Assembly: GCA_027483945.1 (NCBI GenBank)
Contig: JAIXTM010000009.1
Location: 62,001 to 126,000 of the forward strand
Direction: 5' to 3'
Origin: Hyphomicrobiales bacterium
Lineage (GTDB): Bacteria > Pseudomonadota > Alphaproteobacteria > Rhizobiales > Beijerinckiaceae
Length of the DNA stretch: 64,000 nt
Part shown: piece by piece, positions 29,186 to 37,212 of the stretch
How positions within the stretch are numbered: the stretch's first letter is position 1
How the letters are laid out: the number at the start of each line of letters is the position of its first letter
Position numbers and translations under genes: made by a program
The notes under the pieces: model-generated
Told to the model about the DNA's origin: nothing
Database searches by the model: none
Seen by the model: only the letters and a program-made list of their open reading frames with translations

Positions 29186-30040
29186 ATGAGCCAGGCCGCC
29201 TTCATCCTCTGCGCAGACGATTACGCCATGACGCCCGGCGTCAGCCGCGGCATCCTCGACCTCGTGGAACAGGGCCGGCTCTCGGCGGCGGGCTGCATGA
29301 CCAATCGCCCGCACTGGTCTGAATGGGGACCGAGGCTGCTCGCCCATCGCGGCGAGGCGGGGATCGGGGTTCATCTGAACCTGACCCTGGGCGCCCCGCT
29401 CGGAGCAATGCCGCGCGTCGCGCCGTCGGGCACGCTGCCGGCGCTGCCGGACGTCGCCCGCGCCGCCTTGTCAGGTGCCGCCGCATTCGCCGAAATCCGG
29501 GCCGAGGTCGGGCGGCAGATCGACCGTTTCGCCGAGATCGCCGGAGGCCCTCCGGATTTCGTCGACGGGCATCAGCATGTCCATGTCCTGCCGGGCGTCC
29601 GGCGGGCGCTGCTCGGCGTGCTGAGCGAACGGGGCCTCGCGCGCTCGGGTCTATGGCTGCGGGATCCCCGGGACACGCTCGGCGCGATCGGGGCCCGCAA
29701 GGTCGCCGCCGGCAAGGCCGCCGCCGTAGCCGCCCTCGCGACGGGCTTCGGCGCGGCGGCACGACATGCGGGCTTTCTCACCAATCGCGGCTTTGCCGGC
29801 TTCTCGCCCTTCGATCCGTCCCGCGACTACGCCGCCGAGTTCGCGACCTATCTAGAGAAGCCAGGCCCGGCCCACCTCGTCATGTGCCACCCCGGCGAGA
29901 TCGACGACGAATTGCCGGAACTGGATCCGGTCGTCGGCACGCGGCCGCAGGAATTGGCTTTCCTGAAATCCGATGCGTTCCCGGCGCTGCTGGCCGCACG
30001 GGGCCTGCAGCTTGTGACAGGCCCCGCTAGAGACACCTGA
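29186..30040 (+). CDS. ChbG/YdjC-family carbohydrate deacetylase
   Basis: A 284-residue protein with the YdjC fold, metal-dependent deacetylases of N-acetylated sugars or hopanoid/glycan precursors. FILCADDYAMTPGVSRGI holds the catalytic acid pair, HLNLTLG and FVDGHQHVHVLPGV the metal histidines, and MCHPGEIDDEL the C-terminal motif. Divergent from the glycosyltransferase-murJ pair, which hints at a shared envelope glycan role (inference). ATG at 29186 follows a weak AGGGTG. Confidence 0.88.
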   Translation: MSQAAFILCADDYAMTPGVSRGILDLVEQGRLSAAGCMTNRPHWSEWGPRLLAHRGEAGIGVHLNLTLGAPLGAMPRVAPSGTLPALPDVARAALSGAAAFAEIRAEVGRQIDRFAEIAGGPPDFVDGHQHVHVLPGVRRALLGVLSERGLARSGLWLRDPRDTLGAIGARKVAAGKAAAVAALATGFGAAARHAGFLTNRGFAGFSPFDPSRDYAAEFATYLEKPGPAHLVMCHPGEIDDELPELDPVVGTRPQELAFLKSDAFPALLAARGLQLVTGPARDT

Positions 30041-30050
30041 CACAACAAAA

Positions 30051-30070
30051 CGGGGCCCGAACGGGCCCCG
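30051..30070 (-). terminator. Intrinsic terminator of sodB, probably bidirectional
   Basis: A perfect 8-base-pair stem, CGGGGCCC / GGGCCCCG, with a GAAC loop. On the minus strand the stem is followed by TTTTG, giving a normal terminator for sodB (ends at 30096). It also lies 10 bases after the YdjC stop and may stop that transcript too. Confidence 0.75.
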
Positions 30071-30095
30071 CTTCGATCTCGTTAGGTCCGGAAAC

Positions 30096-30695
30096 TTACT
30101 TCGCGGCCGCGTCGTACCGCTCTTCGACGTATTCCCAGTTCACCAGGTCGTCGAGGAAGGCCTTGAGGTAGTCCGGCCGGCGGTTGCGGTAGTCGATGTA
30201 GTAGGAGTGCTCCCACACGTCGACGCCCAGGATCGGCGTGGCGCCATGAACGAGCGGGCTCTCGCCGTTCGGGGTCTTGGAGATTTCGAGCTTGCCGTTC
30301 TTCACCGAGAGCCAGGCCCAGCCGGAGCCGAACTGGCCGACGCCCGCGGCGATGAAGTCTTCCTTGAACTTCGCCACCGAGCCGAGGTCCTCGGCGATCT
30401 TCTTCTCCAGCTTGCCCGGCAGCGCGCCGCCGCCCTTGGGCTTCATCCACTTCCAGAAATGGAGGTGGTTGTAGTGCTGGCCGGCATTGTTGAAGAGCGC
30501 CTGGTTCTTGCCGTAGGAGCCCTTGACGATCTCTTCGAGGCTCTTGCCCTCGAATTCGGTGCCCTTCAGCAGGTTGTTGCCGTTGTTCACATAAGCCAGG
30601 TGATGCTTGTCGTGATGATATTCCAGCGTCTCCCGCGACATGTAGGGCTGGAGCGCGTCGTGCGCGTAAGGCAGGTCGGGGAGGGTGAAGGTCAT
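30096..30695 (-). CDS. sodB: Superoxide dismutase, Fe type
   Basis: A 199-residue cytoplasmic enzyme dismutating superoxide. Metal ligands are H27 (LEYHHDKHH), the histidine in NAGQHYNHLHFW, and the D and H in GVDVWEHSYYID. The glutamine in NAGQHYNH is placed as in iron enzymes rather than manganese ones, and FGSGWAWL is conserved. AGGAGAG precedes the ATG. A promoter and an inverted repeat lie upstream (30762-30795), and an intrinsic terminator follows. Confidence 0.96.
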   Translation of the reverse strand: MTFTLPDLPYAHDALQPYMSRETLEYHHDKHHLAYVNNGNNLLKGTEFEGKSLEEIVKGSYGKNQALFNNAGQHYNHLHFWKWMKPKGGGALPGKLEKKIAEDLGSVAKFKEDFIAAGVGQFGSGWAWLSVKNGKLEISKTPNGESPLVHGATPILGVDVWEHSYYIDYRNRRPDYLKAFLDDLVNWEYVEERYDAAAK

Positions 30696-30761
30696 CGCGA
30701 TCTCTCCTGGTTGGCAGCGCCGAGCGGGCGCGGCGGCACGGTCAGTTTCGAGCCCGGCTGG

Positions 30762-30790
30762 TAGTTAAGTGCGAACCCGTTCCATGGCAA
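30762..30790 (-). promoter_or_regulatory. Promoter of sodB
   Basis: On the minus strand TTGCCA (30790-30785) and TAACTA (30767-30762) are separated by exactly 17 bases. The -10 is 67 bases from the sodB ATG, leaving a modest leader. An inverted repeat overlaps the -35 element. Confidence 0.5.
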
Positions 30791-30795
30791 TGGAA
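30780..30795. promoter_or_regulatory. Inverted repeat overlapping the sodB -35, candidate operator
   Basis: TTCCAT-GGCA-ATGGAA is a perfect 6-base inverted repeat with a four-base spacer in the divergent region between sodB and the membrane protein gene at 30862. Because it covers the -35, a protein bound here should block sodB. The binder is unknown; an iron or oxidative stress regulator would be the natural guess. Confidence 0.4.
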
Positions 30796-30861
30796 TGGAA
30801 CTGATTCGTTGCTCGCGCATTCAGCGCTGGTAGGCTGCCGCTTCGGCAAAGGAAGGGCATC

Positions 30862-31875
30862 ATGTTGAGGACGATCCTGGGACTTGGGGTGGCGATGATC
30901 CTCGCCGGCCTCTATTTCGTCTATGCCGGGATCGATTACATTGTCCTCGAGCGCGGCTGGACCATGGTGATCGCCGGCACGACGCTGGGCTCGGCCGGGG
31001 CGATCCTGGTCGGCTTGTGGGCCGTCGGACGCGAATTGCGTGCCCTGCGCGAGGTCAACGCCTTCCGGGCTCCCACCCCGATCGAGCCGGCTCTGCCGCG
31101 CGACCCCGAGGCATCGGCGCGGCCCGCGCCGGAACTGCCGGTGGTCCCGGTCATCGCGCCCGTCGGCGCCGGCCTTGCCTCCGCTGCCTCGGCGGAAGCC
31201 GTCAGCGAGACGCTGGTGGACGATGCCGCCGGGACCGATGCGCCGGACGACGATGGCGACGTGCTCCGCCGCCCCGTCCCGGCCGATGGGATGATCGCGC
31301 CCACGGCAGCCAGGCTTGATGCCTCCCCTGCGTCGGATGCCGCGGCCGCGGACGACGGCGCGGATCATCGTGAACCTGTGGTCGCGGACCTGTCCCCCGG
31401 CCTCATGCCTGCTTCCACGGCCGAACCGGCCCGCGAGTTCACGCTCGATGCCGTTCCCGGACCCATCGTCGAACCGCCGGTCTCGACCCGCGTCCACGAG
31501 GACGCGGCGCCCTCGCTCGACATCCGTCCGACCCGCGACGTGCCGAGCGAGGCCGACGCGCCGCTGCTTAAGCTCGACGAGGAATTGTCGGTCTCTGACC
31601 TTCTGCGTGCCCCGGAGGCGGCTTCGGTCGCTGAAGAAGAACCTGCGCCCCCGGCGGCGGAGCCGCTACCAGAGCCGGAGCCTGCCCCGGAGGTGCCGCC
31701 CTTCGATGTCCCGACGGTTGTCGGGAGCTACGCGTCCGGCGGCCATACCTACGTGATGTTCTCGGACGGCTCGATCGAGGCGGAGACGCCGGAGGGCGTC
31801 TTCAAGTTCGGCTCGCTCGACGAGTTGAAAGCCTTCATCGCGTCCGGCGAGGCACGGCCCGAACCGGTCATCTGA
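30862..31875 (+). CDS. Uncharacterised membrane-anchored acidic protein
   Basis: A 337-residue protein not recognised as a family member. Residues about 3-22 and 35-55 form two membrane helices; residues about 60-285 are a long low-complexity Ala/Pro/Asp/Glu-rich linker, likely disordered; the last 50 residues form a compact segment (GSYASGGHTYVMFSDGSIEAE, then FGSLDELKAFIAS) that looks folded and resembles short C-terminal modules in other rhizobial membrane proteins. The topology suggests a tethered domain on one face of the inner membrane. The 3' end overlaps the convergent hydrolase gene by eight bases. Function unknown. Confidence 0.6.
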   Translation: MLRTILGLGVAMILAGLYFVYAGIDYIVLERGWTMVIAGTTLGSAGAILVGLWAVGRELRALREVNAFRAPTPIEPALPRDPEASARPAPELPVVPVIAPVGAGLASAASAEAVSETLVDDAAGTDAPDDDGDVLRRPVPADGMIAPTAARLDASPASDAAAADDGADHREPVVADLSPGLMPASTAEPAREFTLDAVPGPIVEPPVSTRVHEDAAPSLDIRPTRDVPSEADAPLLKLDEELSVSDLLRAPEAASVAEEEPAPPAAEPLPEPEPAPEVPPFDVPTVVGSYASGGHTYVMFSDGSIEAETPEGVFKFGSLDELKAFIASGEARPEPVI

Positions 31876-32422
31876 TCAGGGCGAGGACGTCCCGGAACGC
31901 CGGGTTGTCGGCGCTTTCCAGCCATTCGAACAGCGCCATCTCGACCGTGGCCACCGCGATTCCGGCGTCGCGGGCCCGCATGATGGCTATATCGCGGTCC
32001 GGGTCGCGGCGGCTGCCGATCGCGTCCGCCACAAGGACCACGCGCAGGCCCTGCGCAGCGGCGGCGAGCGCCGATTGCAGCACGCAGACATGAGCCTCCG
32101 TCCCGCAGACCAGCAACGTGTCGCGTCCTTTCAGCCGCAGCGTCTCCATCCGCTCGCGCAGCGGCTCGCTGCCGTGGCAGGCAAAGCTCCGCTTGGGCAG
32201 GATGGCGGCCGCGTCACCTGCGGCTGCGATCACATCCCCCCGTGTCGGCCCGATCTTGTCGGCACAATGCTCGCTGATCGTCGCCGGCACGCCCAGAAGC
32301 CGGCCGCCCGCCAGCAGGATCCCAGCCCGCGCCGCGACGGTTTCGCCATCGGCGATGGCCGGCACCAGCCGCTCCTGAAGGTCGACGGCAAGCACCTGGC
32401 ACCGGTCGCGCCTGAGGATCAT
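31868..32422 (-). CDS. Isochorismatase-family cysteine hydrolase
   Basis: A 184-residue cysteine hydrolase. The catalytic triad is D in LAVDLQERL, K in LPKRSFAC and C in GTEAHVCVLQS. Such enzymes hydrolyse isochorismate, nicotinamide or related amides; related proteins are often called YcaC. The substrate is not clear. Its ATG overlaps the stop of oligopeptidase B (ATGA), so the two form an operon. Confidence 0.87.
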   Translation of the reverse strand: MILRRDRCQVLAVDLQERLVPAIADGETVAARAGILLAGGRLLGVPATISEHCADKIGPTRGDVIAAAGDAAAILPKRSFACHGSEPLRERMETLRLKGRDTLLVCGTEAHVCVLQSALAAAAQGLRVVLVADAIGSRRDPDRDIAIMRARDAGIAVATVEMALFEWLESADNPAFRDVLALIR

Positions 32423-34524
32423 GTCTTCGTCTCCGCGAGACCGACCGCCGCCAGCGCGAAGGCGAAGACCAGGGCCACCTCCTTCAGATGATCGAAACGT
32501 CCCGAAGCGCCGCCATGGCCGGCGGACATGTTGGTGCGCAGGAGGACTGGCCCGCCGCCGGTCATCGTGGCGCGCAGCTTTGCCACCCACTTGGCCGGTT
32601 CCCAATAGGTGACGCGCGGGTCCGAGAGCCCGCCCATCGCAAGGATCGCCGGATAATCCTGCGGCCTGACATTGTCGTAGGGCGAATAGGACAGGATCGC
32701 TTCGAAGGCCGCGGCGTCGGCCGCAGGGTTGCCCCATTCAGGCCATTCCGGCGGCGTCAGCGGCAGTTCGGCGTCGAGCATCGTGTTCATCACGTCGACG
32801 AAGGGCACGTCGGCGACGATGGCGGCGAACAGGTCCGGCGACATGTTGGCCACCGCGCCCATCAGCATGCCGCCGGCGCTCCCGCCATGGGCGACGATCC
32901 GGCCGGGGCTCGTGTAGCCGGCGGCGCACAAGGCCCTGCCGGCAGCGATGAAGTCCTTGAACGTGTTCGGCTTCTTGTCGCGCTTCCCGTCCTTGTACCA
33001 GCGCCAGCCGCGCTCGGTCCCGCCGCGCACATGGGCGATGGCGTAGATGAAGCCGCGATCCACCAGCGATAGGGGATTGGTGCGGAAATTGGCCGAGATG
33101 GCGGTGCCGTAGGAGCCGTAGCCGTAGAGCAGGCACGGCGCCGAGCCGTCGAGCGCGGTGTCGACATGGTGGAGCAGCGAGACTGGCACGAGCTCGCCGT
33201 CATGAGAGGGCACCATCAGGCGCCGCGTCACGTAGCAGGCCGGGTCGTGCCCCGACGGCACTTCCTGCTGCTTGCGCAACGTACGGCTGCGCTCCTCCAT
33301 GTCGTAATCGTAGATCTCCGCCGGCGTCGTCATCGAGGAATAGCCAAAGCGCAAAGTCGCCGTGTCGAACGCGTAGCCGGGCAGCAGCCAGAGCGAGTAG
33401 GTCTCCTCGTCGAAGGCGATCTCGTGCTCTTCGCCGTCCCCGAGCCGGCGCACCACGATGCGCGGCCGGGCGTCTTCCCGCTCCAGTCGCACGAGATGGT
33501 CGCGGAAGACTACGTGGGACACGATCAGCGTGCCGGGACGGTGCGGCACGACATCCTGCCACTGCGAGCGGCCGGGATTGGCCAGCGGCGCACCGACGAT
33601 CTTGCCGTCGTCGGCACCGTCCGCATTCGTCTTGATGAAAAGGCGATCGCCATGATGCTCGACGCTGTAGCGCAGCTCGGGCTCCCGGGCGGCAACCAGA
33701 TGGGGTCGGGCATCCGGGTCCGATAGATCGAGCAGATGGACCTCGCTCGTCTCGTGGTCGGCGATCACGATCGTGCCGTAGCGGCCCGACTGCGTCTCGT
33801 CCACGTCCACGAAATGGCCGGGATCCGTCGCCTCGTAGACGAGGGCGTCGTCGGTCGGGTCGGTCCCCAGACGATGTCGCATCACCCGGGACGGGCGATG
33901 GTTGTCGTCCAGCAGGACGTAATAGAAGGCGGTCGAGTCCAGGGACCAGACGATGGAGCCCTCCGCCTGGCCGATCGACAGCGCCGTGTCCTCGCCCGTC
34001 GCGAGGTCCCGAACCTTGATCGTGTAATATTCGGAGCCGCTGTCGTCGGCGCTCCAAGCCAGCAGTCTGTGGTCGGGCGAGTGGGCGGCATCGCCGAGAT
34101 CGAAATAGTCCTTGCCCTGGGCCAACGCCTCGCAGTCCAGCAGCACGGCGACATCGCCGCTCGGGCCCTCGCGCCGGCAAAGCTCGGGATGCTCGGCGCC
34201 CTCCGCATATCTGGTGAAATAGTGCCAGGGGCCATCGGCCTCCGGCACGGTCGAATCGTCCTCGCGGATGCGCCCGCGCATCTCGCGCACGAGGCCGCGT
34301 CGCAGCTTGCCGAGCGGCTTGAGCACGGCCTCCGTATAGGCGTTCTCAGCCTTCAGGTGCTGGCGCAGTTCCTTCGGCAGCTTGCGCGGCGATTTGAGCA
34401 CGTCCTTCCAGTTCTCCGCCTTCAGCCAGGCATAGTCGTCCCGCAGCACCTGGCCGTGCAGGTTGGTCTCGACGGGCCGCCGGGGAGCGGCTGGCGGCGG
34501 GGAAGGGGGCGTCAGGAAGCGCAT
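32419..34524 (-). CDS. ptrB: S9-family prolyl oligopeptidase (oligopeptidase B)
   Basis: A 701-residue serine peptidase: an N-terminal seven-bladed propeller (residues about 60-410) that filters short peptides and a C-terminal alpha/beta hydrolase domain. The nucleophile serine is in HGGSAGGMLMG and the histidine in SAGHGGASG; RGGTERGWRWYKDGK is typical of oligopeptidase B, which cuts after Arg or Lys in peptides. No signal peptide, so cytoplasmic. Promoter lies in the 273-base gap shared with mucR. Confidence 0.93.
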   Translation of the reverse strand: MRFLTPPSPPPAAPRRPVETNLHGQVLRDDYAWLKAENWKDVLKSPRKLPKELRQHLKAENAYTEAVLKPLGKLRRGLVREMRGRIREDDSTVPEADGPWHYFTRYAEGAEHPELCRREGPSGDVAVLLDCEALAQGKDYFDLGDAAHSPDHRLLAWSADDSGSEYYTIKVRDLATGEDTALSIGQAEGSIVWSLDSTAFYYVLLDDNHRPSRVMRHRLGTDPTDDALVYEATDPGHFVDVDETQSGRYGTIVIADHETSEVHLLDLSDPDARPHLVAAREPELRYSVEHHGDRLFIKTNADGADDGKIVGAPLANPGRSQWQDVVPHRPGTLIVSHVVFRDHLVRLEREDARPRIVVRRLGDGEEHEIAFDEETYSLWLLPGYAFDTATLRFGYSSMTTPAEIYDYDMEERSRTLRKQQEVPSGHDPACYVTRRLMVPSHDGELVPVSLLHHVDTALDGSAPCLLYGYGSYGTAISANFRTNPLSLVDRGFIYAIAHVRGGTERGWRWYKDGKRDKKPNTFKDFIAAGRALCAAGYTSPGRIVAHGGSAGGMLMGAVANMSPDLFAAIVADVPFVDVMNTMLDAELPLTPPEWPEWGNPAADAAAFEAILSYSPYDNVRPQDYPAILAMGGLSDPRVTYWEPAKWVAKLRATMTGGGPVLLRTNMSAGHGGASGRFDHLKEVALVFAFALAAVGLAETKT

Positions 34525-34797
34525 GTCTTGGATGTCCGGCGGTCAAGCTGTTCAACGGATGGAGTCTAATATAGCTGGGACTTCGTCTAGCGGCGGCAAT
34601 CGCCACTTGCACCATTTTTCCCAAGTGACGCTGCGGCATCATTGCGGATCGATGTCATTTCCCTTATTCGGGAAGCATTCGCGCGGTCGTGATTCATCTT
34701 GATGGTCATGCGCCGTGGTCGAAGCCTGTAAAATTTGAAATCAGTCCCCGCGCCGAATGTTCGCGCCGGGAGGATAACCTGGAGAGGCAAGACGCAC
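34525..34797. other. Divergent intergenic region between ptrB and mucR
   Basis: This 273-base gap is AT-richer than its surroundings. It contains an inverted repeat TTCCC-N6-GGGAA at 34659-34674 and a TGTAAAAT tract at 34731-34738. MucR proteins often bind AT-rich DNA in their own promoters, so autoregulation is plausible, but no convincing -35/-10 pair was found. Confidence 0.35.
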
Positions 34798-35232
34798 ATG
34801 GCGGACCAGAACGCGGCGGCGAACTTCATCGACCTGGCGGTCGAGATCGTCTCGGCCTATGTCAGCAACAACTCGGTCGCGGCCGGCGATCTCCCGGCTC
34901 TGATCAATGATGTCCATGCTGCGCTTCAGCGCACCGCGAGCGGGGTGGTGGAGACCCAGCCGGAAGTCCTGAAGCCTGCCGTATCGGTGAAGAAGTCTGT
35001 TACTGCCGACTACATCATCTGCCTCGAGGACGGGAAGAAGTTCAAGTCGCTGAAGCGTCACCTGCGCACCCAGTACAACATGACGCCGGAACAATACCGC
35101 GAGAAGTGGGGCCTGCCGGCCGATTATCCCATGGTCGCGCCTAACTATGCCGAGGCCCGCTCGCGCCTCGCCAAGGAGATGGGTCTGGGCCAGCAGCGCC
35201 GGAAGACCGCCGGCCGTCGCGCCCGCGGCTGA
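34798..35232 (+). CDS. mucR: MucR/Ros-family transcriptional regulator
   Basis: A 144-residue global regulator of the Ros/MucR family controlling exopolysaccharide, motility and cell-cycle genes in Hyphomicrobiales. The zinc-finger-like region is [19 protein letters not shown] followed by [13 protein letters not shown]. The Ros ligand pattern C-x2-C-x9-H-x4-H is altered here to C75-x2-D78-x9-H88-x4-Y93. GGAGAGG precedes the ATG at 34798, and an intrinsic terminator follows 25 bases downstream. Confidence 0.93.
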   Translation: MADQNAAANFIDLAVEIVSAYVSNNSVAAGDLPALINDVHAALQRTASGVVETQPEVLKPAVSVKKSVTADYIICLEDGKKFKSLKRHLRTQYNMTPEQYREKWGLPADYPMVAPNYAEARSRLAKEMGLGQQRRKTAGRRARG

Positions 35233-35249
35233 CCGACCGCATCGCCGGA

Positions 35250-35277
35250 AAGGCCGTCCTGGCGGGCGGCCTTTTTT
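35250..35277 (+). terminator. Intrinsic terminator after mucR
   Basis: A stem AAGGCCG / CGGCCTT with a GC-rich loop, followed by a run of six T (35272-35277). It ends mucR transcription 18 bases after the stop and isolates it from the DUF6456 gene. Confidence 0.8.
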
Positions 35278-35342
35278 GGTGCGCATGATAGGAATAAAAT
35301 CATTTTCTGCTTGCGTACCGGTGACCTGCATGCTACCCGTCA

Positions 35343-35364
35343 GAATAGGATTTTTAGCCTATTC
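35343..35364 (+). promoter_or_regulatory. Inverted repeat abutting the ribosome-binding site of the DUF6456 gene
   Basis: GAATAGG-N8-CCTATTC is a perfect 7-base inverted repeat whose right arm touches the GGAGGG ribosome-binding site at 35365-35370. It could be an operator on DNA or a leader hairpin that affects translation. Confidence 0.4.
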
Positions 35365-35376
35365 GGAGGGTATGTC

Positions 35377-36216
35377 ATGGTCAAGACGCGAAAGGGTGGA
35401 TCCTGTAAGGCCCGTCGGGATGCGAAGGTTGGAGCGTCCATGGACAGAGAGACCGCGCGACTCCTGTCCGGGCTTGCCGATGCAGGCGCCCATGCTTTTT
35501 CGGGACCGACCGGCGGGCTCATCCTGAGGCGTGCCTCGGGCGGCGTCTCCCTGGGCGGCGGCGCCTTCTCCGATGCGGCCGGCAACGATCTGGTGGCTCA
35601 GGATCTGGCGCGCTGGGAGCGCGACGGAGGCCGGGCGCTCCTGCGCATCACCGATCCGGGACGGGCGCGCCTGGCCCGCGAGGCCGCGGAAGACGAGCCC
35701 TTCGCCGCGCAGCATCGCGACGAGTCGCGTCGGCAGGATGAGCAGGGGGCCCCGGTGCGGGTCAACCTGGCGGAAAACCCGCTCGACTGGCTGAGGCGCA
35801 GGCAAGGCGGGGGCCTCATCGACGACGCGGGCTTCGATGCCGGCGACCGGCTGCGCCGCGATCTCACGATCGCCGCCATGCTGCCATCCGTGACGTCGCG
35901 CTGGGATCCAACGCCGCGCGGCGACCGTGCGCCCCGCGATCCTGGCTCGGCGAGCGACAGGACGATCGCCGCGCGCCAGCGCGTGCGCAGGGCTCTGGAT
36001 GCGGTTGGCCCGGACATGGCAGGCATGCTCGTGGATGTCTGTGGCTTCCTGAAAGGCCTGCAGCAGGTAGAGGCCGAGCGCGGCTGGCCGCCCCGCGCCG
36101 GCAAGGTCGTTCTCGCTTTGGCGCTCGGCCGCCTCGCCGCCCATTACGGGTTCCGATCCGAGGTCCGTGGCCCGGACCGGGCCTCGGGCAGCTTTGCCTG
36201 GCGCGACGCCGGCTGA
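35377..36216 (+). CDS. DUF6456 domain protein
   Basis: A 279-residue protein of the alphaproteobacterial DUF6456 group. NLAENPLDWLRRRQGGGLID opens the domain near residue 130 and LRRDLTIAAMLPSVTSRWD follows, the core of the family; the C-terminal LALALGRLAAHYGF ends it. The N-terminal 45 residues are basic and may contact DNA; members are often annotated as helix-turn-helix proteins and sit near regulators. ATG at 35377 follows GGAGGG. Role unknown, probably regulatory. Confidence 0.7.
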   Translation: MVKTRKGGSCKARRDAKVGASMDRETARLLSGLADAGAHAFSGPTGGLILRRASGGVSLGGGAFSDAAGNDLVAQDLARWERDGGRALLRITDPGRARLAREAAEDEPFAAQHRDESRRQDEQGAPVRVNLAENPLDWLRRRQGGGLIDDAGFDAGDRLRRDLTIAAMLPSVTSRWDPTPRGDRAPRDPGSASDRTIAARQRVRRALDAVGPDMAGMLVDVCGFLKGLQQVEAERGWPPRAGKVVLALALGRLAAHYGFRSEVRGPDRASGSFAWRDAG

Positions 36217-36219
36217 AGG

Positions 36220-36645
36220 CTAACCCGCAGCCTCGGCCGCATCGCGACGGATGCGGTCCACCATTGAGCGCACGCCGTTGGAGCGCTGCGGCGTCAGGTG
36301 CTCGGAGAGGCCGATGCGGGAGAACAGCTCCCGCACGTCCCGCGCCATGATCTCTTCCGGCGTCAGGCCGGAATAGAAGGCGACGATGATGGCGACGAGT
36401 CCCTGGACGATGTGGGCGTCGCTCTCGCCCTGGAAGAACAGCGTCGTCCGGCCGTCCGGGCCGGGCCGGATGTCGGTCCGCAGCCAGACCTGGCTGGCGC
36501 AGCCCCGGACCCGGTTGTCTTCGCTTTTGTCGGCCTCGGGAAGCGGCGGCGCGTCCTTGCCCACCTCGATCACGTAGCGATACCGGTCCTCCCACTCTTC
36601 GAGCAGGGCGAAGGTTTCGACAATCTCGTCGATCGTGGCGGGCAT
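36220..36645 (-). CDS. sufE: SufE-family sulfur transfer protein
   Basis: A 141-residue partner of the SufS cysteine desulfurase; it accepts persulfide sulfur for Fe-S cluster assembly. The acceptor is C49 in NRVRGCASQVW, and PATIDEIVETFALLEEWEDRY is the standard opening. The frame is open to an ATG at 36675, but 36645 matches the usual N-terminus. It stands apart from any suf operon here. Confidence 0.93.
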   Translation of the reverse strand: MPATIDEIVETFALLEEWEDRYRYVIEVGKDAPPLPEADKSEDNRVRGCASQVWLRTDIRPGPDGRTTLFFQGESDAHIVQGLVAIIVAFYSGLTPEEIMARDVRELFSRIGLSEHLTPQRSNGVRSMVDRIRRDAAEAAG

Positions 36646-36708
36646 GGCGGTCCGGTCGCTGCAGTCGCCTGCCATATAGGCCGGTTCGTGCGGGGTGACG
36701 AGTGCGCG

Positions 36709-36930
36709 CTAGCGCAGCACGTCCTTGGCCGCCGCTGCGGCGCCGGCGAGCCTCGCCATGGCTTTCAGATCGAGGTCCCCGCGCTGGGCCTTCATCAGCG
36801 CCTCACCCGTCTCCTGAGCATCCCGCAAGACGGGGGAGGCCATCAGTTGCGCTTCCGCCTGTCCGTCGCGGAGAGGCGACCAAGCGTAGACCAGACCTAT
36901 CGCAAGGGCGCAGCGCAGGAGGAACGACAT
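36709..36930 (-). CDS. Small exported or membrane protein
   Basis: A 73-residue protein starting MSFLLRCALAIGLVYAW, a signal-anchor or signal peptide, then a short helical acid/Ala-rich tail (LDLKAMARLAGAAAAAK). GAGAG precedes the ATG at 36930. Short proteins with the same opening occur in other Hyphomicrobiales, but I cannot name the family. It follows sufE's upstream side in the same direction (sufE is downstream). Confidence 0.5.
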   Translation of the reverse strand: MSFLLRCALAIGLVYAWSPLRDGQAEAQLMASPVLRDAQETGEALMKAQRGDLDLKAMARLAGAAAAAKDVLR

Positions 36931-37129
36931 CGGACTCTCGAAACGTCGTTGATGATCGGCGGGATGATCATGGCAGCTGCGGATGGAGATCGCGTGTGGC
37001 CATCGGCTCAAATCCGCGGCATCCCGTTGATGTCTCGTTCACCATGCCGGCCGGGCAGGTCACCTCCCGTTTACGCTAAGCGACGAATTGTCCGTTTCCG
37101 GCGCAAGCGGGCCGCGGACGGACCGTCCT

Positions 37130-37144
37130 TTAGCGTTGGCTTAA
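37130..37144. promoter_or_regulatory. CtrA-like box upstream of the histidine kinase gene
   Basis: TTAG-N7-TTAA, one mismatch from the alphaproteobacterial CtrA consensus TTAA-N7-TTAA, 69 bases upstream of the kinase start. Single sites of this kind can occur by chance, but a second similar site lies at 41310. Confidence 0.35.
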
Positions 37145-37212
37145 ACCGGGAGTGCCAGTCTCCCGGTCAAGACAGACAGGGACGCGCAAAAATCGGCGCG
37201 ACTGGGTTCCAC

